From the NCBI RefSeq assembly GCF_029029525.1, contig NZ_JAKJSC010000003.1, positions 1-64,000 on the forward strand: DNA of 64,000 nucleotides, given 5' to 3'. Below the pieces are notes generated by a model, which searched no databases, was not told where the DNA came from, and saw nothing but the letters and a program-made list of their open reading frames with translations. Below are positions 8,844 through 18,147 of this stretch, piece after piece. Made by a program: the position numbers and the translations under genes. Every line of letters begins with the position of its first letter. Within the stretch, counting starts at the first letter, position 1. The DNA is from Labilibaculum sp. DW002. Lineage in GTDB: Bacteria; Bacteroidota; Bacteroidia; Bacteroidales; Marinifilaceae.

Positions 8844-9428
8844 ATGCCTGTAAATAAGACTTCTATAAATAGAGAAAAACGATATGGGAATGCCATTATA
8901 GCAATTGGTCTGATCATTTATTTGAGCAGTTTGTTTTCTTGTGGATCAAAAAAAATAGTTCACAATACCATTTATAATGATGAACCTGCAATTGTAGCTT
9001 TAAAAGAAAAATATGCGGGAATTCTTCATGTTGAGAAGGATAAAATAAGTAATATTTCTCTTTATCAGGTAATTGATGAGTGGGAAACTGTTAAAGATTC
9101 AAATATGCTTAAGCTGGGATCTTTAAATATGAGTTTTGTCCAATATTTATATTATTTAAATCTTAAAACTAAATTACCGATAGGGATTAATGAGCTTTAC
9201 AAAGGGCGTAAAACTTATTTATTTAATGATTGTCATTTTTTAGAAGAGGGCGATTTGGTTTTTTTTAAAGAAAAGTATCGAGCTGTTAAAGAGGTTGGTT
9301 TTTATTTAGATAATGATGTTTTTGTTGCTGCCGATGCAGGTGGAGACCTTTGTTTCCATCATTTACGGGATTCTATTTCCAAATTCCATGTGATTTCAAA
9401 TGCTAAGATTATTAAGGATGGAAAATGA
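8844..9428 (+). CDS. T6SS-locus lipoprotein with degenerate NlpC/P60 fold
   Basis: 194 residues. A signal anchor (about 17-33) ends in LSSLFSCGSKK, a lipoprotein lipobox. The C-terminal 90 residues resemble NlpC/P60: NMSFVQYLYYL lines up with the DCSGFVQYLY motif, and LEEGDLVFFKEK...KEVGFYLDNDVFVAADAGG lines up with the L.pGDLVFF...HVGIYL region. The catalytic Cys and His are both absent (Asn/Met and Glu in their places), so it is probably not an enzyme. As a membrane lipoprotein encoded with TssG and TssN, it may serve as the outer-membrane part of the T6SSiii envelope complex. I cannot tell whether it equals a named Tss subunit. Confidence 0.65.
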   Translation: MPVNKTSINREKRYGNAIIAIGLIIYLSSLFSCGSKKIVHNTIYNDEPAIVALKEKYAGILHVEKDKISNISLYQVIDEWETVKDSNMLKLGSLNMSFVQYLYYLNLKTKLPIGINELYKGRKTYLFNDCHFLEEGDLVFFKEKYRAVKEVGFYLDNDVFVAADAGGDLCFHHLRDSISKFHVISNAKIIKDGK

Positions 9429-10332
9429 GAAAACCTTAGGGGATTTCGTGAAGGACATAAATGTGATGCCTTTTAATCTAAAAGCAGAGATAATCGCAAA
9501 TCTATTGTTTGATCGTGGAGTTTCTTCTGAAAACCTGTTAATTCATTTAAATAGTGCTTTTAATCGCCCTTTTAGAAGGGATATTGAAAAGGCTCAATTG
9601 GGAATGAAAGAAGAGAGTGATCAGCTAAGTTTATTTCTTTCTCGAAATGGCATTTACGATTTGTTGCCGGAGGGAATTATTCACGAAAGAATTGAAGGAA
9701 AAGGGAAAGAGAATATACAACAACTAATTCAGATTCATCAAAAACAAAAGAAAGAAGAAAAAGAAGCGAGGAGTTTTTTTAAGCCGTTCGAAAATGAATT
9801 GTTTAGAGTTTTAGTTAAGATTGAGCAGCAAGAAGTAGGTTTGCTTAAAAATCAGGATCATCAATTTCAAAATTTTTTAATTCGATTTTGGGATATAGAT
9901 CCAGATATTACGGAAGGTCAAAAACAATTTCTCCTTAAGCTTGCTCCTTTGGCCTATTCTTTAAAGGGAAATATTGCCAAGATGTGTAAAGTGTTACAAG
10001 TATTCTTGGAGAAATCGGTTTCTTATAATAGAGAGTTGATCTGTATAAGAAGTGATGATAGAGAAGTGAATAAGGAAATTATTTTGGGGCGGAATTTTAT
10101 AGTTGGAAATTCAACAGAAGAGCTTCCTATGATTAAGTTTCAGATCGATGGAATTGAGGATGATGAGGTTAAGGATTACTTGGAAGGTGGTTCTATGCAT
10201 AAGTTTATTGTAGAGTTTCTGGAGTATTTATTGCCAGCAGAATATGAGTTCGAGATTAAGTGTAAAACGGATCTGGAATATGCAACTACAGGCTATGGTG
10301 TGCTTGGCTATTCGTCCGTATTAAATTCCTAA
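9418..10332 (+). CDS. tssG: TssG-like T6SS baseplate protein
   Basis: 304 residues from the ATG at 9418, which overlaps the end of the upstream lipoprotein gene; an in-frame ATG at 9400 would add 6 residues. Features of the TssG/VasB family are an early FLSRNGIYDLLPEGI segment and the all-helix middle followed by a beta C-terminus. TssG forms the baseplate wedge with TssF, TssE and TssK around the VgrG hub. The other wedge genes (tssE, tssF, tssK) are 6 kb away in the second plus-strand block. Assignment rests on context plus these weak motifs. Confidence 0.7.
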   Translation: MENEKTLGDFVKDINVMPFNLKAEIIANLLFDRGVSSENLLIHLNSAFNRPFRRDIEKAQLGMKEESDQLSLFLSRNGIYDLLPEGIIHERIEGKGKENIQQLIQIHQKQKKEEKEARSFFKPFENELFRVLVKIEQQEVGLLKNQDHQFQNFLIRFWDIDPDITEGQKQFLLKLAPLAYSLKGNIAKMCKVLQVFLEKSVSYNRELICIRSDDREVNKEIILGRNFIVGNSTEELPMIKFQIDGIEDDEVKDYLEGGSMHKFIVEFLEYLLPAEYEFEIKCKTDLEYATTGYGVLGYSSVLNS

Positions 10333-10347
10333 AAACAGATTAGAGTT

Positions 10348-11214
10348 ATGATATTAAAAAGTTTATTAGCTGGGGATATTAATGCGATCTCTATCCTGTT
10401 TATTTTTTTTGGAGCGATGTTTTTTGCTTTTGCAAAGAGCTTAAAGAAGTTATTTTCGCACGATAGGAAGAAGATGATTCTATATTTGTTAGTTGCAGCA
10501 CTAGCATATGCAGTTTGTTCTTTGTTTACCATTCAAAATCTAATGTTTTACGGAATAACATCGAACTACATCGCAATTATGGTGATGAGTTTGTTGTTTG
10601 GGAGTTTAATGATCATGGCTTTGGAAAAGTATTTCGAATGGCCAGATAAGTTGAAGTGGCTGGCGCAACTAATGTTAATACTTGTTAGTGTGTTAATTGG
10701 CTTTGTTGTATTTGTTCAGATTGCCGGTCGATTTGGTGTTGTTGGAATGCATTATTTCTTTTCAACAGCAACAATTGGTGTTATTTTTCCATGGTTATTT
10801 CTTCATTTGTTTAATAGTGCAATGGATATTCCTTTGGCTATTTACAAGAAGTGGGAGTATCCGATTAATAAAAAGTACGTAAGACCAGATCATGAAGATT
10901 TAAAAAACCCATATATCATTACGCTAGAGTTTTTTAAGTCGAAAGAAGCTGAGTTTATTTCAAGATTTAGAGTTCGCGCTCCAGAGAATATGGATTTTGG
11001 AATGTTCTTCTATCATTTCATTAATGATTACAATCAGAAGCATCCTGAGGAGTTGATACATTACGGTGCAAAGGAAGAAAAATTACAGAGTTGGATCTTT
11101 TATCGTAGACCACGCTTTATTGGAAGATGGAAACAAGTGAATACAGAGCAAACAGTATTTAGAAATAACATTAAAGAAAACAATGTAATTGTGTGCCAGA
11201 GGTTGAGTGATTAA
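10348..11214 (+). CDS. tssN: TssN, inner-membrane T6SSiii component
   Basis: 288 residues. Five hydrophobic segments occupy about residues 10-160 (for example ISILFIFFGAMFFAFA, MILYLLVAALAYAV, YIAIMVMSLLFGSLMIM, LMLILVSVLIGFVVFV, ATIGVIFPWLFLHLF), followed by a soluble cytoplasmic domain of about 125 residues beginning at the KKWEYPIN segment. This is the arrangement of TssN, which in Bacteroides fragilis links the Bacteroidota-specific membrane complex to the baseplate. It is 15 bases downstream of tssG and ends its operon at a bidirectional terminator. Confidence 0.85.
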   Translation: MILKSLLAGDINAISILFIFFGAMFFAFAKSLKKLFSHDRKKMILYLLVAALAYAVCSLFTIQNLMFYGITSNYIAIMVMSLLFGSLMIMALEKYFEWPDKLKWLAQLMLILVSVLIGFVVFVQIAGRFGVVGMHYFFSTATIGVIFPWLFLHLFNSAMDIPLAIYKKWEYPINKKYVRPDHEDLKNPYIITLEFFKSKEAEFISRFRVRAPENMDFGMFFYHFINDYNQKHPEELIHYGAKEEKLQSWIFYRRPRFIGRWKQVNTEQTVFRNNIKENNVIVCQRLSD

Positions 11215-11237
11215 TATTGTTTTTTAACAAATAGGAT

Positions 11238-11284
11238 ATAACAAAACAGGCTTGCTATTTATTTAGCAAGCCTGTTTTTGTTAT
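11238..11284. terminator. Bidirectional terminator between tssN and tssC
   Basis: Strong stem AACAGGCTTGCTA / TAGCAAGCCTGTT with flanking A and T runs on both sides lies between the convergent tssN (plus) and tssC (minus) genes. It can stop transcription from either direction. Confidence 0.85.
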
Positions 11285-11304
11285 GGTCTCATAAATTAGA
11301 TGAG

Positions 11305-12654
11305 TTAATCTTGTTCGTATTCGCTATCCCATTCGTTTCCATCATCTCCTTTTTGTCCTTCCATTTTTATTAGGAAGTTCTTAGCCGGAAAATATGGCTT
11401 CATATGAATATCAAGATGAACGCGATCTTTTTGAATTGGATCTTGTTCGAAGCGTTTGATGGTGAAATTTTCAATTAATTTGTCAGGACCTGATATGGTA
11501 TCCAAAAATTGAATGATCTGCTTTAATAGCTCTTTACGTGTTTTTGCATTGAAATTTTCAAAAGCTCTGCGGTTTAAGAAATCCATCATAACCTTGGTTA
11601 CGTAATCGAATACTCTAACAACCGAATAGGTTTGAAGACCTAGGTTGGCACCATTAAAAAGGGTTTTAGCTGAAAAAGCCATTACTTTTCCATACTCGTT
11701 AACCATTGGGATTAAGCCCATTTTTTCAAGGCTAGAAATTTCGCTTTTACGAAGGTCAAATTTCACACCTTGTACTTCGTTAATTCCTCCAAACTTTTTA
11801 CCTGCAGTTACCTGCGACATAAGTGTTTGATAAACTTTACCAGCTAATGCTCCAGCAGGTGGAACGTAAAGATCGTCATCTTCGTTTAGTTCGTCAAATT
11901 TGCCGCGGCCAACAAGCCAGTTACAGGTCATCATTACATTGGAGCGAAACATATCACCACCAGTAAGATTTGCTGCACTAAACATCTCCATAACATCGTC
12001 AGCTTCGTCCAAATGTTCAAAATCGGTTACCATCATTACTTTGTTGTCGTAAGCGATTTTTCCCCACTTTTCAATTAGCATGTTTGAACCAAGGTAACCT
12101 GGCAATACCATTAAGCCATAGTTGTCGCTAAGGTCAAGTCGATCGTAAGTATTTTTTATTTCGGAGGATACTGCATCGATGAAACGTGTGTTGTCCAAAT
12201 CTTTTATTTGATCTGGATCGGCATTCATAATGGAAATGTTGTTCACCTTATCCAATTCTGAATTTTTGTAGAATAAGGCAGTGCTTCGATATGATCTTTC
12301 TAAGTCTCTGGTTTGTTCAACAACAGTACTTAGGTTTTTCTTAAGTGTTTGAGCGGTTTCAGTAGCTTTCTCTTTGCTGCTGTCAATCATCTCATTAAGA
12401 TCGTTTGAGCTGTTGATTGCTTCAGACCATATTTCAAGAGTTCTCTTTAATTGTTCGCGCTCTTCTTTTTTTGTATTTTCAGTAAAGAAGATTTTTTTTC
12501 TAGCCTTGCGTTCAGGGTTCATGTTTTGAACTCCTTCTATTGCAGTTTCAAGCAGATCAAAACCACCATATTTAGCTAGTGTGTTAAGATTTTCTTCTAA
12601 TGGCAGATCGTTAGTTGCTAACGAATTTGCGACTTGTTCTTTATTTTGTATCAT
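11305..12654 (-). CDS. tssC: TssC large sheath subunit
   Basis: 449 residues. It shows the TssC layout: an N-terminal helical region, then RFIDAVSSEIKNTYDRLDLSDNYGLMVLPGYLGSN, MVTDFEHLDEADDVMEMF, and a C-terminal region ending with beta strands (VHLDIHMKPYFPAKNFLIKMEGQ). It co-polymerises with TssB to form the contractile sheath. The gene is 4 bases downstream of tssB and both lie on the minus strand after clpV, so sheath and recycling ATPase are likely co-expressed. The Bacteroidota form is slightly shorter than proteobacterial TssC (about 490). Confidence 0.93.
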   Translation of the reverse strand: MIQNKEQVANSLATNDLPLEENLNTLAKYGGFDLLETAIEGVQNMNPERKARKKIFFTENTKKEEREQLKRTLEIWSEAINSSNDLNEMIDSSKEKATETAQTLKKNLSTVVEQTRDLERSYRSTALFYKNSELDKVNNISIMNADPDQIKDLDNTRFIDAVSSEIKNTYDRLDLSDNYGLMVLPGYLGSNMLIEKWGKIAYDNKVMMVTDFEHLDEADDVMEMFSAANLTGGDMFRSNVMMTCNWLVGRGKFDELNEDDDLYVPPAGALAGKVYQTLMSQVTAGKKFGGINEVQGVKFDLRKSEISSLEKMGLIPMVNEYGKVMAFSAKTLFNGANLGLQTYSVVRVFDYVTKVMMDFLNRRAFENFNAKTRKELLKQIIQFLDTISGPDKLIENFTIKRFEQDPIQKDRVHLDIHMKPYFPAKNFLIKMEGQKGDDGNEWDSEYEQD

Positions 12655-12658
12655 CGTG

Positions 12659-13111
12659 TTATCTCTCCAATTCGTTTAATTCTTCAATTAATCCACTAAT
12701 AGCAGCAGAAAGGGCAGCTTTCGCTTCAGGATCGGTAAGTGCAGCTTTAAGAATTTTATTTGTTTTTAGCTGTTTAATGATTTTATTGTGTTGTTCTTTT
12801 TCAGTGGTTAGACTTTTAAGGAACTCGCTTTGCGCTGTTATGCCTTTAATGCCAAAATCACCTAAATTTTTAAATCCAAGCGTTTCTTTTTGACTAGTTC
12901 CTTCTGAGGTTTCAAAATCCACTTCAATTTGTGGTTTGTAGTGTTGAAAAACTTCTTCCACAGTATTAAGTCCCTTTATGATGTCTGGTTTGATAGGAGC
13001 ATCGTAAGTTAACTTTTCAATTAAAAGAGTTTTGTTTTGTGGAATTTCCTGGATAGCCTCACCGGCATCTAATTTTACTTCTGATCCACCAAGCTCAAAA
13101 TTTCCGTTCAT
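12659..13111 (-). CDS. tssB: TssB small sheath subunit
   Basis: 150 residues. Begins MNGNFELGGSEVKLDAGEAIQEIPQNKTLLIEKLTYDAPIKP; the central FKNLGDFGIKGITAQSEFLKSL segment matches the TssB region that packs on TssC. The C-terminal 50 residues are helical. It forms the sheath protomer with TssC, encoded directly downstream. Length is close to the family norm (about 160). Confidence 0.9.
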   Translation of the reverse strand: MNGNFELGGSEVKLDAGEAIQEIPQNKTLLIEKLTYDAPIKPDIIKGLNTVEEVFQHYKPQIEVDFETSEGTSQKETLGFKNLGDFGIKGITAQSEFLKSLTTEKEQHNKIIKQLKTNKILKAALTDPEAKAALSAAISGLIEELNELER

Positions 13112-13212
13112 GCTTTGTATTTTTTAAATGTTTATTAATAGGTTTCTATCGTAAAATATAATTGTCGGATTTGCAGAGGCGTTGAATTACGCTTCTTTAA
13201 AATCCAGCTGTT

Positions 13213-15633
13213 TTATTTAACTTTTAGTTTTAATGTATTTTTCTTGTCGAACGATACTGTTACTTTTTGTCCTGATTTAAGCTCATTACCTATAATCATT
13301 CGTGAGAGAGGTGTTCGAAGTCGAGTTCGAATAATGTTGCGAAGAGGGCGAGCTCCGTACTGAGGAGAATATCCTTCTGCAGCAAGTTTTTCTCTTGTTT
13401 TGTTATTGATTTCCAATTCTATATCCTGTTGTTTAAGTGCTTCGGTAAGCTCCTTAAGTTGTAGGTTGAAAATCTTGGTAATATTTTCTTTTGTTATTGG
13501 GGCGAAGGGCACTATTCCAGTTAGTCTACCTAGGAATTCAGGGCGAAAATGATTTGCCATGTTTTCCATTAGTTTGTCTGAAGCGGGCAGTGTTTGGTTT
13601 TCACCAAATTGATCAACAATAGATTGACTGCCGATATTCGATGTGAAAAGGATAACTGCATTTGAAAAATCACCGGTTTTTCCTAGTCGATCGTGTATGG
13701 TTCCTTCGTCAAGTATTTGAAGGAATATGTCGAAAACTGAAGGGTGAGCTTTTTCGATCTCATCAAAAAGAACAACAGAATAAGGTTCTTGCCTGATTTT
13801 ATTTACAAGCATACCTCCTTCTTCATAGCCAACATATCCCGGAGGCGCTCCGTATAATAAAGCTGCAGAATGCTCTTCTTTAAATTCAGACATGTCAAAT
13901 CGAATTAAAGAAGCTGAAGACTGAAATAGAAAGTTTGCCAATTGTTTTCCCAATTCTGTTTTCCCTGTTCCTGTAGGGCCTAAAAAGAAAAATGAGCCGA
14001 TTGGTTGCCCTGGTCTGTTAAGTCCTGAGCGTGATTCTAGGATGGATTCACAAACCGCAGTTACTGCCTGATCTTGACCAATTACAGAAGATTTTAATGT
14101 ATCCTCCATGCCTAATAGTCGATCGCGTTCGCGAGTCATGATCTTACCAACAGGAATTCCACTTACTCTGGCAACAGTAGTTGCTAAATTGTGAAAATTT
14201 ATTTTGTCCGATTGGGTTGATATTTCATGTCGTAAAAGATCGATCATGTTTCGACAGTTTTCAGTCGTAACAATTACATCACTCGATTCGTCTTGCGGTT
14301 GACCAATATAAGTAAGGAATTTTCGAAGTCCTGCATCAGCAAGACCAATATCATTAGATTCGCAATTTGTTGCTTCTAGTTGTTTTTCTAATTGATCAAT
14401 TTCACTTGGTAATGTGTCCATTTGAGCACGTGTACCTGCCATTGTTCTATCAATAAGGTCAATGGCTGAATCTGGTAGTTTTCTTTCGCTAAAGTGACGA
14501 GAGGCAAGAGTAACCGCTTCTGCAATTTGATCCAAATGGATTGTTAGTTTATGATGATCTTGAAGTTGAGAGATGGCACTTTCCGTCATTTCAATTGCAT
14601 GAGCACTATCTGGTTCTTCTATGTTTACATGTTCAAAAAGCCTTTTTAAAGCACTGTCACCATCAATTAATTTACGAAAAGAATCGTTCGGAATCGTCGC
14701 AATAAGTACAAAGTAGCCTTTGTTAAGTTCCGATTTTAGTAGGTGAATAACACCTGTATTTCCAGATTTGTCGTCAATTAAGGTTTGTAGGTCATCTAAA
14801 AATAAAATTGGACGCTTAAGCTGTTCTAGTTGCTTGAAAACTTTACGAAGGCGATCTTCAATTTCTCCTTTATAGGTTGCTCCGGCTAGAATGTTTTCCA
14901 GTTGAAGCTTAAATACTTTTGACTGAGTTAAAAGTTCGGGAGCTTTGCCTTGTGAAACAATTGTAGCTAAGCCATTTATGATTACAGATTTGCCAACTCC
15001 AGATTCTCCTGTAATAAGTACGTGAGGTTTGGTGAATCGGCCAATTGTCTCAGTGATATTTAATAGTTCCTGATCTCTGGCTACTACTGGAGAGAGCTGG
15101 TTATTTTTTGCTAAAAGGCTTAAGTCAGTTAGGTACTCAAACTCACTTTTTATTTCTTTTGTATTCGTTTTGTTTGATGTTGCTTTACTTTCGCTAGAGA
15201 ATTTGCTAAGTAATTGATCGCGTTGAAGTGGAAAAGTTTTTAGCTGATCGAAAGTAAATCCTACACCGGGCGTTGTAAGTGCTGTAAGTACGCTTAAAGA
15301 GGTAAGTTCATCTTGTTCCGATAGTAAATTGATTTCTTCTGCTTCCTGAAAAATATTATCTACGCCATCATCGGCAGGAATCGGATTGGACAATTTTGTT
15401 CCTTTTGGATAGCCTTCCATTCGTACTTCAGCCCATTCTTCCATATAATAAACATCAATATCCATAGAAAATAGTTCTTCACGGATACCGCTGTCTTTGT
15501 GTAATAGTCCTTTTAATAAGTGAGCAGGGGAAAAGCAAGGATTGCTATATTCTTTGGCGCAAGATTGAGCTACTATGATGGCATTTTTGATCTCTTCAGA
15601 TAATTTTAATAAGCCATTTTCGATTTCTACCAT
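13213..15633 (-). CDS. clpV: ClpV (TssH) AAA+ sheath-recycling ATPase
   Basis: 806 residues with Clp N-domain (about 1-145), AAA D1 with Walker A GESGVGKS (209-216), a short linker in place of the long ClpB middle domain, and AAA D2 with Walker A GPTGTGKT (552-559) and Walker B VVLFDE (620-625). It unfolds contracted TssB/TssC sheath for reuse. Oddity: the D1 Walker B reads ILFLDD (276-281), with Asp281 where the catalytic Glu normally is, and the D1 arginine-finger region reads ALKRLF instead of the usual ALxRRF. D1 may bind ATP but turn it over slowly. First gene of the clpV-tssB-tssC unit. Confidence 0.94.
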   Translation of the reverse strand: MVEIENGLLKLSEEIKNAIIVAQSCAKEYSNPCFSPAHLLKGLLHKDSGIREELFSMDIDVYYMEEWAEVRMEGYPKGTKLSNPIPADDGVDNIFQEAEEINLLSEQDELTSLSVLTALTTPGVGFTFDQLKTFPLQRDQLLSKFSSESKATSNKTNTKEIKSEFEYLTDLSLLAKNNQLSPVVARDQELLNITETIGRFTKPHVLITGESGVGKSVIINGLATIVSQGKAPELLTQSKVFKLQLENILAGATYKGEIEDRLRKVFKQLEQLKRPILFLDDLQTLIDDKSGNTGVIHLLKSELNKGYFVLIATIPNDSFRKLIDGDSALKRLFEHVNIEEPDSAHAIEMTESAISQLQDHHKLTIHLDQIAEAVTLASRHFSERKLPDSAIDLIDRTMAGTRAQMDTLPSEIDQLEKQLEATNCESNDIGLADAGLRKFLTYIGQPQDESSDVIVTTENCRNMIDLLRHEISTQSDKINFHNLATTVARVSGIPVGKIMTRERDRLLGMEDTLKSSVIGQDQAVTAVCESILESRSGLNRPGQPIGSFFFLGPTGTGKTELGKQLANFLFQSSASLIRFDMSEFKEEHSAALLYGAPPGYVGYEEGGMLVNKIRQEPYSVVLFDEIEKAHPSVFDIFLQILDEGTIHDRLGKTGDFSNAVILFTSNIGSQSIVDQFGENQTLPASDKLMENMANHFRPEFLGRLTGIVPFAPITKENITKIFNLQLKELTEALKQQDIELEINNKTREKLAAEGYSPQYGARPLRNIIRTRLRTPLSRMIIGNELKSGQKVTVSFDKKNTLKLKVK

Positions 15634-15873
15634 GTTAAGTTTTATAATTTAACAATATGTATAAATAAGGCTTGTAATTTAAGGCCTTATAGATCATAAA
15701 GTTTTAATATTTTAATTAATCAAGCATAACAAATATAATTATTATATTTTATTAAGTTATTTATTAGAATATTTTTTAGTTAAATAAAAATGGAAGTATT
15801 TAATTTTTTTGATAAATTCGTAATTTCTTTACTGTTTGATAATCTATAATTAAAGCTTGTTTGGTTGAGTTAA

Positions 15874-15881
15874 TAGTTTTG
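15874..15881 (+). promoter_or_regulatory. Bacteroidota -7 box candidate (TAGTTTTG) before tssE
   Basis: Matches TAnnTTTG and sits 26 bases upstream of the tssE start, inside the 273-base gap between divergent clpV and tssE. The -33 partner is not clear; TTTG occurs closer than the usual 17-23 spacing. Confidence 0.35.
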
Positions 15882-15906
15882 TGTCAATAATGATATTTAG
15901 AGTAAG

Positions 15907-16332
15907 ATGTACTATACGTTGCCATTGAAGTTTGGGAAGTTATGTGAAAAAAAAGATCATGAACATTGTTCATTGAAAGAATCGATATCTCAAAACTTGT
16001 ATTTAATAATAACAACTGCTTTAGGGGATTGTTTGTATGATGAAACCTTCGGTTGTTCCATATGGGATAGTGACTTTGATAATAAAGTTAATGATAGTAG
16101 GTTGAAAGAAGAAATCAAATCAGGATTATGTTTATCGATTAAAAATCATGAAAGCAGATTGGATGATTTGGGTGTAGAAATAAGCTTCTCGCAAGCTTTA
16201 ATTGGTGTTGGAGAGAATGTAACTAGCATGAAAAAGAAGTTGGATTTGATCGTGACTGGGAAATTATCACAAACGGATGAACCTTTTGCATTCTCAGGGT
16301 ACTTTTTCATGGGACCATTGTCCTATTATTAA
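15907..16332 (+). CDS. tssE: TssE (gp25-like) baseplate protein
   Basis: 141 residues. Gp25/TssE features: SISQNLYLIITTALGDCLYDETFGCSIWDSDF, then ...LGVEISFSQALIG and a C-terminal beta pair. The early acidic/Cys-rich part differs from phage gp25. TssE joins the baseplate wedge with TssF/G/K and nucleates the sheath. It starts the tssE-tssF-PKD protein-tssK-tssO operon; tssF follows after 15 bases. Confidence 0.85.
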   Translation: MYYTLPLKFGKLCEKKDHEHCSLKESISQNLYLIITTALGDCLYDETFGCSIWDSDFDNKVNDSRLKEEIKSGLCLSIKNHESRLDDLGVEISFSQALIGVGENVTSMKKKLDLIVTGKLSQTDEPFAFSGYFFMGPLSYY

Positions 16333-16347
16333 ATTGATTAGAAGTAG

Positions 16348-18147
16348 ATGGAGCATAAAGAGCTAATAAAAGAGAGGATGTTGAGGCAGGCATCACGCAT
16401 GTGGGCCATTGATGAGGTGTATGATGAATCCTCTTTTGATCCTTTGGTAAGAATATTAATTTCGGCACTTGCAGCAGAAACTGAATCGATCTATCATGAA
16501 ATGGATCAGGTACAGGATCGTGTCGCCCAAAAATTAATGAATCAGTTGATTCCTCATATCCATGGAGGTGTACAACCGGGTTATTCTGTTGCCATAATTA
16601 ATCCAACAGATTCAGTTGCAAGCTTACCTGCCAATTATAAATTTTTAAGTAGGGTTCGGAATGAGTTTGACGCGCTTCGGGAAATGCAATTTATTTCACT
16701 GCAGGAGGCCTTCCTTTTTAAAGGAGGCATTAAGTATATGCTTTCTAATTCTGCGTATTATCAAATGACAGACTATCGCTTTAAGTCTCGGATTGAATCT
16801 GAAGTTCTTAAAGATATTTCTGTTGAAAAAAATGATGTACTGCTAGGGATTGAGATACCAGAAAATAAGGAAGGATTAAACAAGTTTCGTTTGTTTTTCG
16901 ATTCGAAAGAAAACAGCGTGATTAGAGATACTTTTTATCGACAATTAAAAAATGCAAAATTCTATTTTAATGATGAGAGGTTAGATGTTGACTTTGGTTT
17001 ATTGAGCGAAGAAGATGATGAGTTATCAGTTGACTGGGGAAGCTCGAATAGTGAACTTGTAGGAATTAAAAAAAGAGTACTATCCTATTACAATAGGCAA
17101 TTTGTAAAAATAACAAGACCTCTGGGCTCAGAAGCAGATTTTAGTGCCAATGGTTCCCAAAACGAAGGAAATATTTGTTGGTTGAGAATCTGTTTTAATG
17201 AGGATTTTGATTCGGGAATATTATCGTCGGTTAATTGTTTTGCAAATGCCATTCCGGTTGTAAATCTTACCGAACGAGAGAAAGTTTTTAAGAGTAGTGA
17301 AAACTTATCAGTAATTAGTTTGCAGGATGAGGAAGCTTTCTTTGCTCTGGATGTGGTGGAAGGTGATGATGGAGTTGTTTATGAAGAGTACGGAGTGCAA
17401 AATGGAGGCGAATGGGAAAATGGAACTTTCTTATTGCGTAGAGATGGAGTTGCAGGTATGTCGACAGAAAATGCTAACGAAGCTATTAATTTCTTAATCG
17501 GAAAATTAAGGAATGAGAGTGCTGCATTTGCAATGCTCGATAATGGTAAGTTCTCCGATGACCTAAAAGTACTTGGTCAAATTGTTTCCCGTTTGCAACA
17601 GTCGGTAACTCAAAAGAAAAGATATCATAGTCCTGTGTATATGTTTCTTAAGTATAGAGAAATTGCTGATACAATTTTTGTGAAATATTATACTACCGCA
17701 GGAAAGGTTTTGAAAGGAATAAAACCGAATACGCCAATATTGCCATATAAAGGGGTGTCCATTCAACAAACGGGAGGTTATTTTATTACTCCTATGGTGG
17801 GTGCTAGAAATGTTTTAAACTCCGATGAGCAATTGTATAACAATAGATATATGATGTTGTCGGGAGGGCGAATTGTTACCAAAAAGGATATTAAATCTTT
17901 GGTGTATAATATTTTTGGCGAGATCGTTGAACAGATTGATATTGAAAAAGGATTGATGGAGAGTGAAGATTCTCATACTGGTTTTGTAAGAACCATTGAT
18001 ATAAAATTAAATATCAATCGGGAATTAAGCGAAGATGATGCAATAGTGTTTGAAGGACGCGAAGTTTTGCATGTTTTGGAGGAAAGAGGAAGTAATATTT
18101 ATCCTTACTGTTTATTTATTAATGGAATGCAAATATTCAAACAATAA
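16348..18147 (+). CDS. tssF: TssF baseplate protein
   Basis: 599 residues. The N-terminus matches TssF/VasA: MLRQASRMWAIDEVYDESSFDPLVRILISALAAETESIYHEM (read in parts), with the family FDP..R.L motif and early helix, then the LIPHIHGGVQPGYSVA segment. TssF binds two TssG-associated wedges at the baseplate. Its stop codon overlaps the start of the following PKD gene, a sign of translational coupling. Length matches other TssF proteins (about 590-620). Confidence 0.88.
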   Translation: MEHKELIKERMLRQASRMWAIDEVYDESSFDPLVRILISALAAETESIYHEMDQVQDRVAQKLMNQLIPHIHGGVQPGYSVAIINPTDSVASLPANYKFLSRVRNEFDALREMQFISLQEAFLFKGGIKYMLSNSAYYQMTDYRFKSRIESEVLKDISVEKNDVLLGIEIPENKEGLNKFRLFFDSKENSVIRDTFYRQLKNAKFYFNDERLDVDFGLLSEEDDELSVDWGSSNSELVGIKKRVLSYYNRQFVKITRPLGSEADFSANGSQNEGNICWLRICFNEDFDSGILSSVNCFANAIPVVNLTEREKVFKSSENLSVISLQDEEAFFALDVVEGDDGVVYEEYGVQNGGEWENGTFLLRRDGVAGMSTENANEAINFLIGKLRNESAAFAMLDNGKFSDDLKVLGQIVSRLQQSVTQKKRYHSPVYMFLKYREIADTIFVKYYTTAGKVLKGIKPNTPILPYKGVSIQQTGGYFITPMVGARNVLNSDEQLYNNRYMMLSGGRIVTKKDIKSLVYNIFGEIVEQIDIEKGLMESEDSHTGFVRTIDIKLNINRELSEDDAIVFEGREVLHVLEERGSNIYPYCLFINGMQIFKQ

